The notes beneath the pieces are model-generated. The model saw only the letters and a list, made by a program, of their open reading frames with translations, searched no databases and was not told where the DNA came from. This document shows, in pieces, positions 4,456 through 7,145 of a stretch of 7,145 nt of DNA (position 1 is the first letter of the stretch; each line of letters begins with the position of its first letter). Source of the stretch: an uncultured Oscillospiraceae bacterium (GTDB lineage: Bacteria > Bacillota > Clostridia > Oscillospirales > Oscillospiraceae). The stretch is from contig CAKTMQ010000086.1 of NCBI GenBank assembly GCA_934573945.1, positions 1 to 7,145 of the forward strand. Direction: 5' to 3'. The translations under genes and the position numbers were made by a program.

Positions 4456-6894
4456 TTACTTGGAGCGCAGCTCCGCGCCGAAGCGCTTGGTCAGCTTCTT
4501 CAGCACACCGTTGGCGCACTCCTCGATCTCCGCGGAGGTCAGCGTCTTTTCGGTGGAGCCGATGGACAGACGCAGCGTCAGGGACTTCTTGCCCTCGGGT
4601 ACCTGCTTGCCGCGGTATTCGTCCACGAAAGCCGCACCGTGGAGCAGCGTGTTCTTCACGCCGTCCACCGTCTGCTTCACGTCCGCCCACTTGACCTCGC
4701 CATCCACTAGCAGGGAGATGTCGTAGTCGGTCATGGGGTACTCCGTAATGTGGGAGAAGCTGTTGGTGCGGGAGCGGAAGGGCTTGAGGGCATCCTGATC
4801 CAGCTGGAAGAGCATCACGTTCAGGTTCTTGATGCCGCAGGCCATGGACACCTTCTTGCTCAGCAGCGCCAGATCACCGACCCGCTCGTCACCCAGATAG
4901 ATGTTCAGCCAGACCACGTTATCCGCCCACACCGGCTTTTCCACCTGCTTGAAGGTGAAGCCCTCCATGTGGGTGTAGCGGGGCATCATCTCCACCACGC
5001 CCTTGGCCTTGCGGAACAGGGCGGTCACGTCCCTGCCGCCGGAGACCAGCGCGCCGGCCACGTTCTTGCGCTGGGAGGGCAGCTTTTCACGGGGATCGTA
5101 GGGGGTGGTGTAGTTCTCGTCCCGGAACACCTGCGCCGTCTCGAAGATGGCGAACTCGTCGAAGTACCGCTCGTTCTTCACGATGGCCTTGCACAGGTTG
5201 GGCAGCAGGGAGGAGCGGATGAACCGCTCAGCGGGAGACGGCGGCGTGGACAGAGACAGGATGCCGTCGGTGCTCTGCAGCACGGCATTGACGTAGGTCT
5301 CGTCCATCCACGGATAGGTGAAGATCTCCTGCATCCCGCAGCGGATGGCCAGATACTCCTTGATGTGCCGCTCCAGATCCTTGTCCAGCTGGTTGATGGC
5401 GCCGTCAAAGGTGGTGGTAATGGGCGCCGCCTCGAAGTTCTCATAGCCGTACATCCGGGCGACCTCTTCCATGATGTCCGCCTTGATGGACACGTCGCCG
5501 GTGGAACGCCAGGTGGGCACCACCACGTGCATCTTGTCCCCGTCGAAGGTGACGTCATAGCCCAGCAGTCCCAGCTTGTGGGACACATCCTCCGGCGTCA
5601 GCGTCTTGCCCAGCCGGCGCTCCAGCCAGCTGAGGGTCACGTCGATCTCTGCCTGCTGGAGATGCTGGGGATAGAGGTCGGTCAGACCGGCTACCTGCAT
5701 CTCGGGATACAGCTCCCGGAACAGCTCCATGGACATACTGAGCGCCTGGTCGCAGCGCTCGGGGTCGATGGCCTTTTCGTACCGGGCGGAGGCCTCGGTG
5801 CGGTTGTCGTACCGCAGGGCGGTGCGGCGGATGCCCTTGGCGTCGAAGTTGGCCACCTCCAGGATGACGCGGCTGGTCTCCGGCAGGATGGAGTCCTTGG
5901 CGCCGCCCATGACGCCGGCCAGACCTACCGCGCCCGCGTCGTCGGCGATCACCAGATCGTCGGTGCTCAGGGGCAGCTCCTTGCCGTTCAGCAGCAGCAG
6001 CTTCTCCCCCTCGGCGGCACGGCGGACGATGATGTGGCCCGCGATGTGGTCGGAGTCGAAGGCGTGGGTGGGCTGACCGGTGGCCAGCATGACGTAGTTG
6101 GTTACGTCCACCAGCGCGTTGATGGGGCGCATGCCCACCTTCCAGATGCGGCTCTGCATCTGATAGGTGGAGGGCTTTACATACAGATTCTCAATGGAGG
6201 CGGCCACATACCGGGGGCAGCGCTCCGTGTCCTCCACGGTGACGGTCAGGCTGCCCTGGCCCACATCGCTCTTGTAGGGGACGATGGGCTTCAGCGGCAG
6301 GTGATACAGCGCCGCCAGCTCCCGGGCGATGCCGTAATGGCCCCACAGGTCGGGGCGGTTGGTCATGGACTTGTTGTCGATCTCCAGAATGATGTCGTTC
6401 AGATCCAGCGCGTCGGCGATGGGGGTGCCGGCAGGCGCGTCAAAATCGCTCAGGTCGAGGATCACGGCTTCCTCCTTGGTGGGGAACAGGTCGGCCAGAC
6501 CGATCTCGCTGGCGGCGCAGATCATGCCGTAGCTCTCCACGCCCCGCAGCTTGCCCACTTTGATCTCCACCGGCTCGCCCTCGCCGTGCCAGCGGCACAT
6601 GGCACCGGGCAGTGCCACGGCCACCTTCATGCCGTCCCGGAGGTTGACGCCGCCGCAGACGATCTCCTTGACCTCGCCGCCGATGTCGGTTCTGCACACG
6701 CGCAGCTTGTCGGCGTTGGGGTGCTGGCAGACCTCCTTGATCTCACCCACCACCATGTGGTCGAACTGCTTGGCCAGTTCGATGGTGTCCTCCACCTCCA
6801 CGGTGGACATGGTCAGGTCATAGGAGAGCTGCTTCAGATCCATATCCGCCGGCAGATCGACGTAATCCTTGATCCAGTTCAGTGATACTTTCAT
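4456..6894 (-). CDS. pheT: Phenylalanine--tRNA ligase beta subunit PheT
   Basis: This complete 812-residue PheT matches the usual bacterial length of about 800. Domains in order are: N-terminal MKVSLNWIKDYVDLP; an EMAP-like tRNA-binding domain (about 42-155, with HPNADKLRVC and YGMICAASEIGL); a B3/B4 domain (about 213-395, with RPINALVDVTNYVM, PTHAFD and LAGVMGG), which carries the editing site that hydrolyses Tyr-tRNA(Phe) in this family; B5 (about 412-486, ending ADIMEEVARMYGYEN); a catalytically inactive synthetase-like core (about 490-700); and a C-terminal anticodon-binding FDX-ACB domain (about 715-810). It forms the alpha2-beta2 enzyme with PheS, whose gene ends 14 bp upstream. The ATG is preceded by GGAGG (complement of 6903-6907) at 8 nt. 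No truncation or frameshift is visible. Regulation would come from upstream of pheS, outside the window. Confidence 0.97.
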   Translation of the reverse strand: MKVSLNWIKDYVDLPADMDLKQLSYDLTMSTVEVEDTIELAKQFDHMVVGEIKEVCQHPNADKLRVCRTDIGGEVKEIVCGGVNLRDGMKVAVALPGAMCRWHGEGEPVEIKVGKLRGVESYGMICAASEIGLADLFPTKEEAVILDLSDFDAPAGTPIADALDLNDIILEIDNKSMTNRPDLWGHYGIARELAALYHLPLKPIVPYKSDVGQGSLTVTVEDTERCPRYVAASIENLYVKPSTYQMQSRIWKVGMRPINALVDVTNYVMLATGQPTHAFDSDHIAGHIIVRRAAEGEKLLLLNGKELPLSTDDLVIADDAGAVGLAGVMGGAKDSILPETSRVILEVANFDAKGIRRTALRYDNRTEASARYEKAIDPERCDQALSMSMELFRELYPEMQVAGLTDLYPQHLQQAEIDVTLSWLERRLGKTLTPEDVSHKLGLLGYDVTFDGDKMHVVVPTWRSTGDVSIKADIMEEVARMYGYENFEAAPITTTFDGAINQLDKDLERHIKEYLAIRCGMQEIFTYPWMDETYVNAVLQSTDGILSLSTPPSPAERFIRSSLLPNLCKAIVKNERYFDEFAIFETAQVFRDENYTTPYDPREKLPSQRKNVAGALVSGGRDVTALFRKAKGVVEMMPRYTHMEGFTFKQVEKPVWADNVVWLNIYLGDERVGDLALLSKKVSMACGIKNLNVMLFQLDQDALKPFRSRTNSFSHITEYPMTDYDISLLVDGEVKWADVKQTVDGVKNTLLHGAAFVDEYRGKQVPEGKKSLTLRLSIGSTEKTLTSAEIEECANGVLKKLTKRFGAELRSK

Positions 6895-6908
6895 GTGTCT
6901 TACCTCCC

Positions 6909-7145
6909 TTAGCGGAACTGATTGAGGAACCGCAGGTCAGCGCTGTGGAACAGACGCACGTCGTCCACGCCGTAGCGCATCATGACCAGACGATCCAGGC
7001 CGATGTTGACATAGAAGCCGGTGTACTCGTCGGGATCCAGTCCCGCGGCCTTCAGTACATTGGGATGGGGCGTGCCGCCGGGCATGACCTCGATCCAGCC
7101 CACGTGCTTGCACACGCTGCAGCCCTTGCCGCCGCAGACCAGGCA
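6909..7145 (-). CDS. pheS: Phenylalanine--tRNA ligase alpha subunit PheS, C-terminal 78 residues (5' end outside window)
   Basis: The minus strand is open from the window edge to a TAA at 6909-6911. The visible part begins with a cysteine knuckle [13 protein letters not shown] (CxxC-x4-CxxC), a feature of Firmicutes PheS proteins that may bind zinc. It continues through GWIEV, HPNVL and [11 protein letters not shown] and ends in [14 protein letters not shown] and DLRFLNQFR. The last parts contain class II synthetase motif 3, including its conserved Arg. An internal GTG at 7115 is not the start, since homology continues upstream of it. The pocket-lining region is atypical. Where E. coli has GFAFGMG (residues 292-298) this protein has GFYVNIG, putting Tyr at the Ala294 position. 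The segment before HPNVL is MPGGT rather than the usual LGxGM type. The alignment has no gaps. Whether this is a lineage trait or an individual change cannot be decided here. Confidence 0.95.
   Translation of the reverse strand, partial: CLVCGGKGCSVCKHVGWIEVMPGGTPHPNVLKAAGLDPDEYTGFYVNIGLDRLVMMRYGVDDVRLFHSADLRFLNQFR

Noticed and set aside
4750..6885. 711-codon open frame on the plus strand opposite pheT
   Set aside because: It mirrors pheT, which is unmistakable on the other strand. Long antisense frames are expected in GC-rich genes, and the translation is low-complexity, rich in Gly, His, Leu, Val and Gln, with no family signature.
6993..6998. Asp-Arg instead of Glu-Arg in PheS motif 3
   Set aside because: I first took this as a lesion, but Asp at this position also occurs in Firmicutes PheS such as the staphylococcal form (from memory), and the essential Arg is kept.
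6909..7115. GTG at 7115 as start of a small 68-residue gene
   Set aside because: PheS homology, including the first half of the cysteine knuckle, continues in the same frame to the window edge.
1..7145. Search for tRNA genes, CRISPR repeats, insertion sequences, riboswitches and T-box leaders
   Set aside because: No convincing example was seen. A T-box or other leader for pheST, if present, would lie upstream of pheS beyond the right edge of the window.

Overview
The window is a GC-rich chromosomal segment most likely from a high-GC member of the Clostridia, of the Oscillospiraceae type. The evidence is Firmicutes-style Shine-Dalgarno sites, a PheS with a cysteine knuckle as seen in Firmicutes, tightly packed housekeeping genes and intrinsic terminators with clean T-tracts. 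The lineage is inferred from gene content and style, not from a database match. No tRNA, rRNA, CRISPR array, transposase or integrase is visible.

Left part (1-1176): the window opens in the last 50 codons of typA/bipA, followed by a strong terminator. Next comes a small gene for an XRE-type DNA-binding protein with two membrane segments. Its promoter carries a perfect 9-bp inverted repeat that looks like an operator. Immediately downstream lies a second copy of the last 153 bp of typA: 143 of 153 bases match, there are no indels, and it is not attached to a typA body. The XRE gene therefore sits between direct repeats of the typA 3' end, as if a DNA circle had integrated there or the region had been duplicated. 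The second copy ends at a bidirectional terminator shared with a convergent lysR-type gene.

Middle (1177-4440): the LysR-type regulator (minus strand) is divergent from a plus-strand run of four genes: two small membrane proteins of unknown function, then rimM (16S rRNA processing factor) and trmD (tRNA m1G37 methyltransferase). The four genes are spaced or overlapped like one operon, and no terminator separates them. The 147-bp divergent intergenic region holds a plausible promoter on each strand and a symmetric GATAT-N11-ATATC element of the LysR-box type. A LysR regulator may therefore feed into a ribosome/tRNA maturation operon. The usual rimM-trmD neighbours rpsP and rplS are absent here.

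Right part (4441-7145): pheT and the end of pheS lie on the minus strand, convergent with trmD across a long bidirectional terminator. PheT looks complete and ordinary. The visible PheS C-terminus is unusual: the segment that lines the phenylalanine pocket in E. coli PheS (around Ala294) is substantially replaced, with Tyr at the Ala294 position.

The points most worth a second look are the altered PheS pocket, the typA 3'-end duplication flanking the XRE gene, and the possible LysR control of the rimM-trmD operon. No clear new multi-gene system (defence, secretion, biosynthetic) is present.
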